Positions 1-11,331 of a DNA stretch of 64,000 bases are shown here, in pieces. Both the position numbers and the translations under genes were made by a program. A model generated the notes under the pieces. That model was not told the origin of the DNA. It was given only the letters and a program-made list of their open reading frames with translations, and searched no databases. The stretch comes from Scolanthus callimorphus (Eukaryota > Cnidaria > Anthozoa > Actiniaria > Edwardsiidae), in assembly GCA_033964015.1 (NCBI GenBank), contig CM066912.1, positions 24,649,605 to 24,713,604 of the forward strand, given 5' to 3'. Each line of letters starts with the position of its first letter. Positions within the stretch are counted from its first letter, which is position 1.

Positions 1-512
1 TTGACATTGAAAAAATTGAATTAAAAGGAAATTTGTGAATCCCAGAGCTAGTTTTAGACCATATGTTAAAGAGAACAAAATCCCCCTACCCCTCCCCCCC
101 AAAGATTTTGTGTCAAAAATTAATTAGCCTGTACATAAATTACTAAGGAGTACAAGCTCCGATAGTCATAAATTGGGCAATGTGTCCAACATTAAGCTTG
201 AAATATGAAAAATTCACGTTTTTTCGAGTTTTGCAAAACATGCACGTCAAAAGTGGTTGCCATGGAAACTGGGTCGTTGACACTGACATGTCATTGACAC
301 CAAAATGTCCCAAGATAAATTTTAGGAAAAGTCACGAAGTTTCACCATCATAGCTACAGTGGTTTTAGAGTAATCAGGATTTTACTGGAGGGGGGCTCGA
401 AAAGCCCCCCCCCCCCCAGTCTGAATAGGGTTAACGCAAGCGTAGACGCAAGAACCAGCACAAGGGTATGAAACTCAGAGGTTTCGCTTATGTGGTTTAC
501 ACTAGAACACAA
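1..512. other. No gene seen; AT-rich flank
   Basis: Mostly AT-rich single-copy-looking sequence with short C runs near 85-100 and 405-417. I see no splice-bounded open frame and no clear repeat until the minisatellite starts. Confidence 0.5.
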
Positions 513-1583
513 GGGCAGATGCAAGCGCAGACACAAGCGCAGACACAGCGCAGACACAAGCGCAGACACAAGCGCAGACACAAGCGCAGACACAAGCGCA
601 GACACAAGCGCAGACACAAGCGCAGACGCAAGGGCAGACGCAAGCGCAGACACAAGCGCAGACACAAGCGCAGACACAAGCGCAGACGCAAGGGCAGACG
701 CAAGCGCAGACACAAGCGCAGACGCAAGGGCAGACGCAAGCGCAGACACAAGCGCAGACACAAGCGCAGACGCAAGGGCAGACGCAAGCGCAGACACAAG
801 CGCAGACGCAAGGGCAGACGCAAGGGCAGACACAAGCGCAGACACAAGCGCAGACGCAAGGGCAGACGCAAGTGCAGACACAAGCGCAGACACAAGCGCA
901 GACGCAAGGGCAGACGCAAGCGCAGACACAAGCGCAGACGCAAGGGCAGACGCAAGCGCAGACACAAGCGCAGACACAAGCGCAGACACACGCGCAGACA
1001 CAAGCGCAGACACAAGCGCAGACACAAGCGCAGACACAAGCGCAGACACAAGCGCAGACACAAGCGCAGACACAAGCGCAGACACAAGCGCAGACACACG
1101 CGCAGACACAAGCGCAGACACAAGCGCAGACACAAGCGCAGACACACGCGCAGACACAAGCGCAGACGCAAGGGCAGACGCAAGCGCAGACACAAGCGCA
1201 GACACAAGCGCAGACACAAGCGCAGACACACGCGCAGACACAAGCGCAGACGCAAGCCTCAGATGCAAGGGCAGACGCAAGCGCAGACACAAGCGCAGAC
1301 ACAAGCGCAGACACAAGCGCAGACACACGCGCAGACGCAAGGGCAGACACACGCGCAGACACACGCGCAGACGCAAGGGCAGACACAAGCGCAGACGCAA
1401 GGGCAGGCGCAAGTGCAGACGCAAGCGCAGACACAAGCGCAGACGCAAGGGCAGGCGCAAGTGCAGACGCAAGCGCAGACACAAGCGCAGACACACGCGC
1501 AGACGCAAGGGCAGACGCAAGCGCAGACGCAATGGCAGACGCAAGTGCAGACGCATGCGCAGACGCTAAGCGCAGACGCCAAG
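513..1583. repeat. 12-base minisatellite, about 88 units
   Basis: About 1.07 kb of uninterrupted 12-base units of the form CAGACACAAGCG with a few recurrent variants: CAGACGCAAGGG, CAGACGCAAGCG and CAGACACACGCG. The period is a multiple of three and the unit has no stop in five of the six readings used, so long open frames appear on both strands (repeats such as QTQA, RHKR and TSAD forward; VSAL, CVCA and LRLC reverse). These frames are most simply a by-product of the period, not genes. The variants are intermixed in blocks (for example ACACAAGCG runs near 960-1140), which points to slippage or unequal exchange. One unit near 1255-1266 is interrupted by CTCAGATG. Confidence 0.9.
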
Positions 1584-1617
1584 CCGAGAAAATCGAGACT
1601 TTGCGTTCGCAATGCAC

Positions 1618-4605
1618 TTAAGCGAAAATCGTGGCACCGCTCCAGAGTGCATTCCTGTGTACCTGCGAAGTCGATGGTACTGCGCTGTTGGTGTCAGATT
1701 TAGCCGAAACTTCCGGAGTGAGCTCTGGTTGATCGACATCATCGTCTTCGCTAGCCGAGGAGGAAGCCGAGGCCGAGGTCAAGGAGCGAGATGTCTTGGC
1801 AGGATGACCAAGGGGACGGAGAGCGTAGTTAGTTTGCCGTGTGTTCAACATCAGTGATGACGAGACACTCGACTGAGACGTGGATGACTGGGTGGATGCT
1901 AATGAGATGCTCAGAGAATCCTGCGTAAAATAGGCACCCAAAGCAAACATGTAACAAAGGTATTGCTTTAGAGATAAATCTGCGTGAATGTCTCAATGAC
2001 TACATTTTATGGACACTGGACTGAGACGTAGATGATTGGGTGGACGCAAGTGTTGTTAGAGATTCCTGTGTAAAATAGGCACCCAGAGAAAACATGTAAC
2101 AAATGCATTGCTTTAGAGATAAATCTGTGTGAATGTATCAATGACTACATGGACACCGGACTGAGAACTGAGACGTGGATTCCTGTGTAAAATAGGCAAC
2201 CAAAGCAAACATGTAACAAAGGTATTGCTATAGAGATAAATATGCGTGAAGGTACTGCGATTTTTGTCCACTAAAGCCTAAAAGTACTCGACGTCCAAAT
2301 GGATTTCCTCCTAAGCCGTTTACACCAACAAGACTTACTAAAGATGTGGCTGTCTGTACGCCTGATGCTAAAGCCACCGACGATCTTAATTCGCTCAGCA
2401 AAGACACCAACGGGACACTCGGTGCCCAGGGATCCGTTGATGACATCACTGATAGGCAGATATCAGTCAAGCTGAGCGCGTCCGCTAGCGGAGCTGCTGG
2501 CGTCTTTGTCTCCACACAAAACATGGTTCGTATACGCTGGCTGCGATCCCAATCGTTCTCCTCGTGCGAATTAGAGGGAAACAAATCTGCGGATTGTTAA
2601 AACATGAATGATTTGTAATTTTACAGCTACAATCACCGACAAAATTGTTGAGAATTTTATGTCTACAATCGTTATAGATAGCCATACTAAAAAAAATGCT
2701 GTGTTTCAATAAAATAAACCCCTACCCTTCCCGTTAAAAACCTCCCCCCAACTCAATGTTGTATTGTCAAACGCGCTAGTGGATTGGGCTTCAACATTGA
2801 ATAAGGCGAGGGGAATTAAAGCCAAGAAGACATCGTAGTTGAAATGTAGAAAAGCATTTTCGAAGGAAAATTTTCTAACTTCTTTTGTCGCTGATTGTAG
2901 TTGTACGGCCTTTGGATTCATTCCAAGGTCCGCGTAAGAGTCTTTTAGCTGTGACGATGGCAACGATGACTAACGACAGAGAACAATACACAATGCGCGC
3001 ACGTGCAAATGTATGAAATCAAATGCATTTCAGCCGTTGTCTTCAGAACTAGCGACCGATTCTTCTTCAATTCATTAAAGCCGGCTTTTCACTAGTGAAG
3101 TAAGCGGAGACGGAGAAGAAGACGGAGACGTAAGGACGCTTGCGTTCGTGTGAAAATTAAAGAACGGAGACGGAGAAGGAGACGTAAGCGTGAAGGAAGC
3201 AGAACGGAAGGTTTCCTTTTTCTTACGTCTCCGCTTACGCTTACGTCGCTACTGCCACGACGATTTTCACACAAACGTAAGCTCTTACGTCTCCTTCTCC
3301 GTCTCCGCTTACTTCACTAGTGAAAAGCCGGCTTAATTGTTTACACAGGGAATAAATGGAAAGTAGTCGCCGTAATAAAACCATTGCATTCGTTGCTTAG
3401 CAAAATTCCCTGTGTCGCCGCGCGTTGCCAAAATGGGGGGAGAACTTCATCCAGTCAGAAACGTTGATAAACTCTCACCCATGATATCAGGAACGATCTT
3501 GTTGGTTCCTTGGCCTTCCCAGTACACGTCATCGTAATCACTGTCTTCCATTTCCTCGTGGGAGCTCCTGGTGACATTGCACTGCGATGCGAAGGATATA
3601 AGATTGTCACTTACAAATAAACAATTTTATCACTAGGCCATGTTACAGGAGGCAATTTTTCTTGCAAATCGCAACGCAATTTTTGTTGCGGTGCGAGTTG
3701 CAACGAAGCGGGCGTTTAACATCCCCTTGTAATGCTTATTTTGTTCCGTTACGAGTTGCGGGAAAAGTTGCTACGTGTAACATGTCTTGGCAATTTATCA
3801 CGCAATGGATTCCCTGAATGAACCAATCAGCGCGCTTGAATTTTGATTAGCTTTAATTCATAGTTTTCCATGCGGGCGCGTTGCAAGTTGCGAAAATATT
3901 GCGAGCGTGTAACATTCCGCGGCAACTTGCAATTATTTTAAATTGGTCATAGAGTTGCAAGAAAAATTATCTCGTGTAACACGGCCCTAGCTTAGGCGGG
4001 CGGGCAGCGGAACAAAATATTTTACGGAACAGATCCGGAACAAAATGTTGCAAACGGACGTTTTTCTCGAGGTTTTTTTCTCTCGGTCGTTTTTCTCGAG
4101 TATATCAAGGCCGAGGTCACGGTAGTTCTCGATCTGGACCGACCCCAAGCCGATAAAATTTTTTTTGCGTTCAGTGAAACAGCATAAAACTTCACAGAAA
4201 TGAGCGCGCGCGACTCATCCGGACTCGGGTCTGGATCGTAGTATTCCGGACCACTCGCGAGCCAATCAGAGCGCGCGATTTGGTGGATTCCGAACTGCTT
4301 AATACTCCAGTAGACTTACCAATGAAGGTGATTCAGTGGAAATAAACGATTCTTGACATCGGTTGACATCAAAACAGTCACCGTGTTGTTCATAAGGTAT
4401 TTCTGCATCGTGGCAGGCCATGAATGTTGCTTTGGGCGGTTCCTTGTTACTGCTTCACAGGCGGAGAAAATGTCAAAAAAGTCATCAGCTATGTCACGCT
4501 GAGAACCAGTTCTGCGCGCGCGCTCCTGAAGCCAGATTCCAAGTCTGGCGCGTAAGTCACGCAAAGCGCTAAAAAACGAACAATGCTTTGGGCAACGTCT
4601 GCCAT
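1618..4605 (-). CDS. Unidentified five-exon gene (model by phase continuity)
   Basis: I do not recognise the product. Proposed exons on the minus strand: A 4605-4320 (donor TG|GTAAGT, phase 2); B 3581-3479 (acceptor CGCAG, donor GTGAGAG); C 2948-2726 (acceptor CGTCACAG, donor GTAGGG); D 2586-2339 (acceptor CCGCAG, donor GTAAGT); E 1920-1618 (acceptor TTTACGCAG, ends TAA). Phases agree at all four junctions. Exon E is Ser-rich and acidic (about 100 residues, including [13 protein letters not shown]). No signal peptide or known domain seen. The 5' end is uncertain: the ATG at 4605 sits in a good context (CAAAATGGCAG) but its frame stops inside exon A, while the frame used downstream has no early ATG. 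The two frames would join if the GC run at 4513-4523 were two bases shorter. Exon B is also open in another, more acidic frame. A plus-strand reading across exon D is open too, but lacks good splice sites. Confidence 0.35.
1868..2258. repeat. Three tandem copies of a 110-150 base unit
   Basis: Three decaying head-to-tail copies share the blocks GACTGAGACGTGGATGA, TGTAAAATAGGCACCCA and TTGCTTTAGAGATAAATC. Read on the minus strand, each copy carries a splice acceptor of the form CCTATTTTAC(A/G)CAG, the same one used by exon E of the proposed gene. Only the copy nearest the exon continues into the long open frame. Confidence 0.75.
3079..3333. mobile_element. Foldback MITE with TAA target duplication
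   Basis: A 255-base element whose ends are near-perfect inverted repeats (AGCCGGCTTTTCACTAGTGA... and its complement). The whole sequence is largely self-complementary. It is flanked by TAA on both sides, which fits the 3-base duplications of PIF/Harbinger elements. It lies in the proposed intron between exons B and C of the unidentified gene. Confidence 0.75.
3633..3990. mobile_element. Foldback MITE, CTAGGSCCRTGTTACA ends
   Basis: A 358-base palindromic element: the left end CTAGGCCATGTTACA matches the complement of the right end TGTAACACGGCCCTAG. Inside, related segments (ATTTTTCTTGCAA, TGCAAGTTGCGAAAAT) also oppose each other. It has no coding capacity and lies in the proposed intron between exons A and B. 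Confidence 0.7.
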
Positions 4606-5449
4606 TTTGAAAAAAAAACTTTGTCTCTGAAATTTGACAACTCGTTTGTTTTGAGCGACCAGAGAAAGCGAGAATTGGATAATTCAGCAATCAACTATAT
4701 GACGTCATGATTAGCCGTGACGTCATTATAACTCGGAATTCCTGTACTTTTTCCCGAGAAAAATCTCCAACTCGCGGCAGACAGCTTTATTCGATTTTTC
4801 TGAGCCAAAATTTTGTTTCGCGCTTTCCAAGACGTGGATTTATTTTGATAATTATCTCCGCCATTCAAACAATACAGGCCATTCAGGTGCCGTTGATTTG
4901 TCTCGAGCAGTCGACGGGCTTCCGGGCGCGGCGACGAGACAAATGTTCCTTCGGAAGCCAGTCGACTGCACAAGGAAGCACGGGCAGCGTAGCGTTACTA
5001 GTGCGGCGTGACAGGACCAAGCAATGGTTGATACCTTTATTTTCACTATAGCTTCCTCTTTTTTTATCTTTCTCGTCTGTTTCAGGTAACACGCGACCCA
5101 GCGCGTTCAAAACATTTTCGGCAGTTGGGTTTTTCTGCGAAGTCAATCAAATCGCCTAGTGCAGTGAATTGGCTTCTGTCGCGACATGTCTCGCAAGGGA
5201 AGCCAACAAATGCACTGGGCAAGGATTTGATTGGCTCACACGGACTGCATTGTTCTCTGCTCACAGGGTAATTGCATTGATGGACAGCGCAGAAATTAAA
5301 AACCGAAGTCGCGAACGTTACCTGCAACAGCTGTCAAAATCATATCTTTCAATTCTGCTCAAAAGTTCGATATTTCTATATGGTCACTAGAAAGAGTGGC
5401 CATGCAAATCAGAAACCTTACATCTATAAAGACAGAGAATCTCGAAACC
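4606..5449. other. No clear gene; CCAAT-containing foldback debris
   Basis: The open frames here are short and overlap on both strands. A TGACGTCA palindrome is at about 4699-4706, just upstream of the proposed minus-strand gene, and could be part of its promoter. The segment at 5140-5260 (AATCGCCTAGTGCAGT, GATTTGATTGGCTCAC) resembles a diverged copy of the palindrome at 9169-9310. Nothing else identifiable. Confidence 0.4.
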
Positions 5450-5757
5450 ATTACTGCGGTTTTCGTAATTCTGCGAACTCTCGCTATTGATTTCCAACCG
5501 TCAAACCGCCTTCTGGCTTCCGTCAATCAAACTCCCGAGTCTTTTCGTCGTTACTCTTTGTGCTATTTGATTGGCCTGCGCCTAAGCAGTGCTAAAATGG
5601 CTTCCTGTCGCGACAGCAACGTTACGTGCTGGCCAATCAAAAAGCACAAAGAGTAACGACGAAAAGACTCGGGAGTTTGATTGACGGAAGCCAGAAGGCG
5701 GTTTGACGGTTGGAAATCGTTAGCGAGAGTTCGCAGAATTATGAAAACCGCAGTAAT
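5450..5757. mobile_element. Foldback MITE family X, copy 1
   Basis: A 308-base palindrome. The left arm (ATTACTGCGGTTTTCGTAAT, TCGCTATTGATTTCCAACCG, CTCCCGAGTCTTTTCGTCG) returns complemented on the right. A second copy at about 54395-55085 is split by another element. Non-coding. Confidence 0.85.
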
Positions 5758-5896
5758 TGTGGGTCCTGTCTTACGGCGCTAGACTCTCGTAGCTGTGTCA
5801 CCATGGTTGGAATCCTGGCATGGGCATGCAAAAATTATGATAATTTATGCTAATTTTACTGAATTTGTTAATTTCCAGCCAATAGAATTTAAACTA

Positions 5897-8427
5897 ATAG
5901 TAGAGTCTGTTAAGGGAAAAAATAGGTAAAATCGTGCACTTGTGCGTAAAGGCGCCAAATTTGGACCAAATGTTCCTTAGGTGAAATAAATCAGTTTTCG
6001 GGAGGGGTGCCATCGTTTCGACCCAAGGGGGGTAGGGTAGGGGCAATTTTGTCTATTTCCTAATTTGCCAATATTTCCTTGATATTAAAGGGTTTTAGAT
6101 AAACAAGACCATGACAATTCTTCCTGTATGGTGCCCTTCACATTGGACTAGGTGGGGGTGCAACAAATGTCCGACAAGGGGGAAAAGGTGGAGTTTCGGG
6201 TCACATTTTCGTGCTATCCTCAGAGATCATGATTTCATCGTACAATCACAAAATTCGACATAAATGTTCCTTAGGTACCATTAAACAGTTTTCGGAAGGG
6301 GTGCCACATTTTTGGCCCAATTGGGGGAGGGCAGGGAGAATTTTGTCCATCACCTGATTTACCCTATATTTCAGCGGTATTTAAGAGTTATCAATAAACA
6401 AATCCACGGTAATTCTTCATGAATGGTCCCCTTCATATTTGACTAGATGGGGTGCTACAAACATTTGAAAAGGGGGAGGGGTGAGTAATGGATGAAATTT
6501 ACATGCTATGCGCTTTTCAATTGCAATTTGATTGTACAGTTACTAAATCAGACATGAATGTTCCTTAGGCAACATCTAACTTTTTTTGGAAGGGGTGCCA
6601 CAATTTCGGGCCAAGGGGGGAGGGTAGGGTCAATTTTGTACTTTACCTGATTATCCCTATATTTCAGCGGTATTAAAGAGTTATTGATAAACAACACCAT
6701 GTCGATTCTTCATGAATAGTTTCCTTCACATTTGACTAGATGGGGGTGCTACAAACATTTGTCACAGGGGAGAGGCGGGTTATGGGTGAAATTTACATGC
6801 TATGCGCTTTTTGATTTCAATTTGATTGTACAGTCACCAAATCCGACACGAATGTTCCTTAGGTAATATCTAACAGTTTTTGGAAAGGGGGCCACAATTT
6901 CGGCCCAAGGGGGGAGGGTAGGGACGATTTTGTACCTTACCTTATTATCCCTATATTTCAGAAGTATTAAAGAGTAATCGATACTCTGCATCCAATCTAG
7001 CCAAATGCGAAGAGAATCGTACTAACTATTATGCTGTTGTTTATAGATAACTCTTTAATACCTTTAATAAAAGTAAGGATAATCACAATGGGCAAAATTG
7101 TCCCTCCCCTCCCCTCTTGGGCCAAAATTGTAGCACCCCTTTCTAAAACTGATAGATGTTGCCTAAGGGAATATTCATGTCGGATTTGGTGACTGTACAA
7201 ACAAATTATAATAAAAAAACAATGTAACATGTAAATTTCACCCGTAACCCACCTCTCCCCCTCAACAAATGTTTGTAGCACCCTCATCTAGTCAAATGTG
7301 AAGGGGACCATTCAAGAAGAATTATCATTCTTTCTTTATCAATAACTCTTTAATACCTCTGAAATATAGGGATAATCAGGTAAAGTCCAAAATTGTCCCT
7401 ACCCTCCCCCCCTTAGGCCGAAATTGTGGCACCCCTTTTGAAAACTGTTAGATGTTGCCTAAGGAACATTCGTATCAGATTTGGTAACTGTGCAATGAAA
7501 TTGCAACTAAAAAGAGCATAACATGTAAATTTCACCCATCACCCGCATCTCCCCCTCGACAAATGTTTGTAGCACCCCCATCTAGTCAAATGTGCAGGGG
7601 ACCATTCATGAAGAATCGACATGGTGTTGTTTATCAATAACTCTTTAATATCGCTGAAATATAAGGATAATCAGGTAAAGTACAAAATTGTCCCTACCCC
7701 CCCCCCCCCCTTGGCCCGAAATTGTGGCATCCCTTCCAAAAACTGTTAGATGTTGCCTAAGGAACATTCATGTCTGATTTGGTAACTGTACAATCAAATT
7801 GCAATTAAAAAGCGCATAGCATGTAAATTTCATCCATTACTCACCCCTCCCCCTTTTCAAATGTTTGTAGCACCCCATCTAGTCAAATACGAAGGGGACC
7901 ATTCATGAAGAATTACCGTGGATTTGTTTATTGATAACTCTTTAATACCACTGAAATATAGGGTAAATCAGGTGATGGACAAAATTCTCCCTACACTCCC
8001 CCCATTGGGCCGAAATTGTGGCACCCCTTCCGAAAACTGTTAAATGTTACCTAAGGAACATTTATGTCGAATTTTGTGATTGTACGATGAAATCATGATC
8101 TTTGAGGATAGCACGAAAATGTGACCCGAAACTCCCCCTTCCCCCCCTTGCCGGACATTTGTTGCGCCCCCACCCATTCCAATGTGAAGGGCACCATACA
8201 GGAAGAATTGTCATGGTCTTGTTTATCTATAACCCTTTAATACCAAGAAATATTGGGAAATTAGGAAATAGACAAAATTGCCCCTACCCTACCCCCCTTG
8301 CGTCGAAATGATGGCACCCGTCCCGAAAACTGATTTATTTCACCTAAGGAACATTTGGTCCAAATTTGGCGCCTTTACGCACAAGTGCACGATTTTACCT
8401 ATTTTTTCCCTTAACAGACTCTACTAT
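5897..8427. mobile_element. Giant palindromic element, copy 1 (2.53 kb)
   Basis: The left end ATAGTAGAGTCTGTTAAGGG matches the complement of the right end, and complementarity continues through both arms. Each arm is built of head-to-tail units of about 293 bases marked by ATGTTCCTTAGG, the G-rich block GGGGGGAGGGTAGGG and TATTAAAGAGTTAT. I count four units in the left arm (near 5975, 6270, 6563, 6857) and five in the right (near 7162, 7458, 7756, 8050, 8343). A short non-repeated centre at about 6985-7050 gives it direction. There is no convincing coding sequence; the open frames are mirrored arm artefacts. Termini fit either a TA duplication or one I cannot resolve. A second copy lies at 18282-20808. 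Confidence 0.85.
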
Positions 8428-9018
8428 AACCATTATCAATGGAAACTGTCTTCTTTATACTTAATTATTCCATAGCAAAACCATTTGATTTCGAAATACT
8501 GTATATTTTCATGTACCGATTTGTCACCGATTTCAAGCATTTCAGGCGCGGCACTTTCGCGGTCTCGGCACCGGACCCTGGCCTGCAGTTTTCCTGCTAT
8601 AGAAACGGAATGAAACCGCGTAGTCGCGGCACGGTTACAGTCACCGCGCGGTAACAACTTTGTCGCGGCAGTTTTCACAGTCATAACGGCGGAATCTGCT
8701 CTTAGAATTCTTGCTGTCCTTGCTAGCGGGTAGCTAGCCATCTTGGATTTTCAAGTAGAGGCGCTACACTCCGACTACTAGATAAATCGTTTTAGTCAAA
8801 TCACACTAGTGGTCTATAATTATCAATGCTGAGTTCTGATTGGTTGAGCTACTAGTAGGCTATAAGTTATAGCCTACTAGTAGCGAAAAGTGTCGGATTG
8901 GAAAGCCAGAAAATGCCAAGTGACCAGAACAAAAACATTTTTTTGGCAATACAAATTGACCTACTAGTGTGATTTGACTAAAACAATTATTCCTCTCGCC
9001 CTCATGGCCTCTGAGTCA

Positions 9019-9049
<31 letters not shown>

Positions 9050-9554
9050 GGATTTGCAATCGAAACTAGCCAATCACAGCGAAAACCGTTGAATCGCGAC
9101 CCACGTTTTCAAAAACATCAATTTTTTTTGGAATTCATGTTTGACTTTGCTGTTCCGCCAATCAGACTATCTGAGCCAATGAAACTCTTGCCCTGTTTCG
9201 CCTAGTGCAGTCAACTGGCTTCCCTTTGAATTAAAACCAGACAACGTCGCGACGGAAAGCCTGTCGACTGAACTAGGCGAAAAAGGGCAAAACAATCTGA
9301 TTGGGCTCATAAGATTTGACTGGCGGAAGAGCAATGCCAAAAACAAATCGATATGTTTTGAAAGGCGGATCGCGGGATGCAACGATTTTAAGTGTAATCT
9401 ATCAACTGGCCTCTCAATCTCTTTTTTTCTAGTTGAGATAAGGACACCACGGCGCGCAATGCATAGGAATACTTAAAATGGCAGCAACTGAATTCAAGTG
9501 TTCATTATTGTCTATAATGAATTGTTATGGTCCCTGAAGTTTCGTGGGGATTTG
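8428..9554. repeat. Cluster of small palindromic repeats
   Basis: Contains, in order: a degraded relative (about 8490-8715) of the MITE at 29066-29259, recognisable by TTTTCACAGTCATA and GAATCTGCTCT; a foldback element at about 8795-8983 with ends AGTCAAATCACACTAGT, also present at 15815-16097; a short palindrome CAATTATTCCTC...GAGGAATAATTG (8984-9043); and a palindrome at 9169-9310 containing CGCCTAGTGCAGT and its complement with ATTGG/CCAAT motifs. No gene seen. Confidence 0.65.
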
Positions 9555-9761
<207 letters not shown>

Positions 9762-10509
9762 TCATATGGCACCTAAGCTATAGAGTAAATTACATTCTCG
9801 TCCCCAGAGTCTTTCGGTCGTGCTGACTGTTGGAGGCTATGGTGTAAGACAAAACTGGCGTCCAAGATCGGCTTTTCCATATATGGCGACCGTCTTTGTC
9901 GGTTAGACGAATTTCAAAATGGCGAGCGGGAATAATATCGGCCAATCAGAATCTTCCTACGATTGTCTGCCGCCAGAGCCTTCGACAAACAGAAAACAGC
10001 GGACTAGTATCTGGGAACGAGATTGGAGTACATTAAAGAAGACACATTAAAACTCAGTTGTTTTCCCGTTTTTTTTTATTTCAAAGATTTTACAATGAGG
10101 GCAATTCTGACCTATCTGTAAGTTTGTGGTCTTTTTAATGCAGCTATATTACAGTTCTAACGTGGAATAAAGTGTTTGAAAGTGCTATAATCTGGTCCAA
10201 GCACCCTGCGATCAGAGGTTTATTTGTGTTTTATCATCTATCAAAGTTGTTCACGTGTCTGGTCTTTCGTGAAGATGAGTAAAAGATAAACCTCTGACCG
10301 GAGGGTGAGTTAAAGTAGCTGCAGGTTGTACTATCAATTAGTCGCCGAAGGCAACGTGATTATCGGTGAATAGATACCTAAACCTCGTCTCGTTAACTAT
10401 TTACCGATAATCACATAACCAGGACCAGCCCGAGGCAACTAATTGTTTTAGTATAATTACTCAAGCGACTCATTGAAAAAAACTCGCGCGCACTCCCCAA
10501 TCCCTTTAA

Positions 10510-11205
10510 GGTTACTGAGAACCTTCGCGCACGTTGTTCGGAGAAAAAATCATACACGTCCTTAGTTTAATCAAAATATGACAACCTATATATCGTTGGA
10601 AAGCTTATAGAATTGACTAGCGGGCTATGGCAAAAAGAAATCACTTATCGATACCTGTAATTTTTCTTAAAGCATTGATTAAATATTTTGGTGTGCTATT
10701 TTCACGAGCTAACGCTGTCGAACTGCTGGACCATGACTCCCAAGTAACATATTGTTTTAATCCTTAAAGGTGTTCCTCAAAAACCGTGTCTGCGATTTTT
10801 TAAATTTTGTTTACTTCAAAAGTTATGAATTTTTTAAATTTTTAGAGCGTGAAAATTCTACAAAATTTGACCTTCCAAATTTAAAAGTTCGACAACTTTT
10901 GAACAAAGCAAAATTTTAAAAAACGCAGACACGGTTTTTGAGAAACACCTTTAAGGGTTGAAACAATGTGTTACTTGGGAGTCGAGGTCGAGCAGTTCGA
11001 CAGAGTTAGCTCTTGGAAATCTCACACCCGAATTTTTAGTAAAACCTTTAAAAATTTCTAATTATGAAAAAATTATTTCTTTTTGCCATAGTTCGCTAGT
11101 CCATTCTATAAGCTTTCCAACGATATATAGGTTGATATGTTTTGGTTAAACTAAGGACGTGTATGATTTTTTTTTCGAACACGTGCGCGAAGGTACTCAG
11201 TAACC
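10510..11205. mobile_element. Foldback element with TTAA target duplication
   Basis: A 696-base palindrome with ends GGTTACTGAGAACCTTCGCG and its complement, flanked by TTAA at 10506-10509 and 11206-11209. The paralogous units at about 14385 and 16480 read straight across the site (CCCCAATGCTTTCAATGTTA), which gives an internal empty site. A TTAA duplication is typical of piggyBac-type transposition. Non-coding. Confidence 0.85.
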
Positions 11206-11331
11206 TTAATGTTATAGTCACCGATATGTGATTATAGCAAGAGAAAATAAAACTATCGACCAATCAACCCACGGAATTTCTTAGCCAATTGAGTAATTAT
11301 ACAATGATATTATAATACACTCAGATACTTT

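Noticed and set aside
354..1703. Several 250-410-codon open frames on both strands
   Set aside because: All run through the 12-base minisatellite. Their residues are exact repeats in every frame, so the period, not selection, explains them.
1612..1857. Plus-strand frame opposite exon E
   Set aside because: The minus reading is more protein-like and has a good acceptor; the plus frame has neither splice sites nor a clear start.
2270..2600. Plus-strand frame with [16 protein letters not shown]
   Set aside because: It reads like protein, but I found no convincing acceptor or donor, while the minus frame of the same segment has both in phase. Kept as an alternative only.
6800..8475. Open frames in the giant palindrome
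   Set aside because: The same frames recur in the mirrored arm and in copy 2; they follow the repeat units and have no family resemblance.
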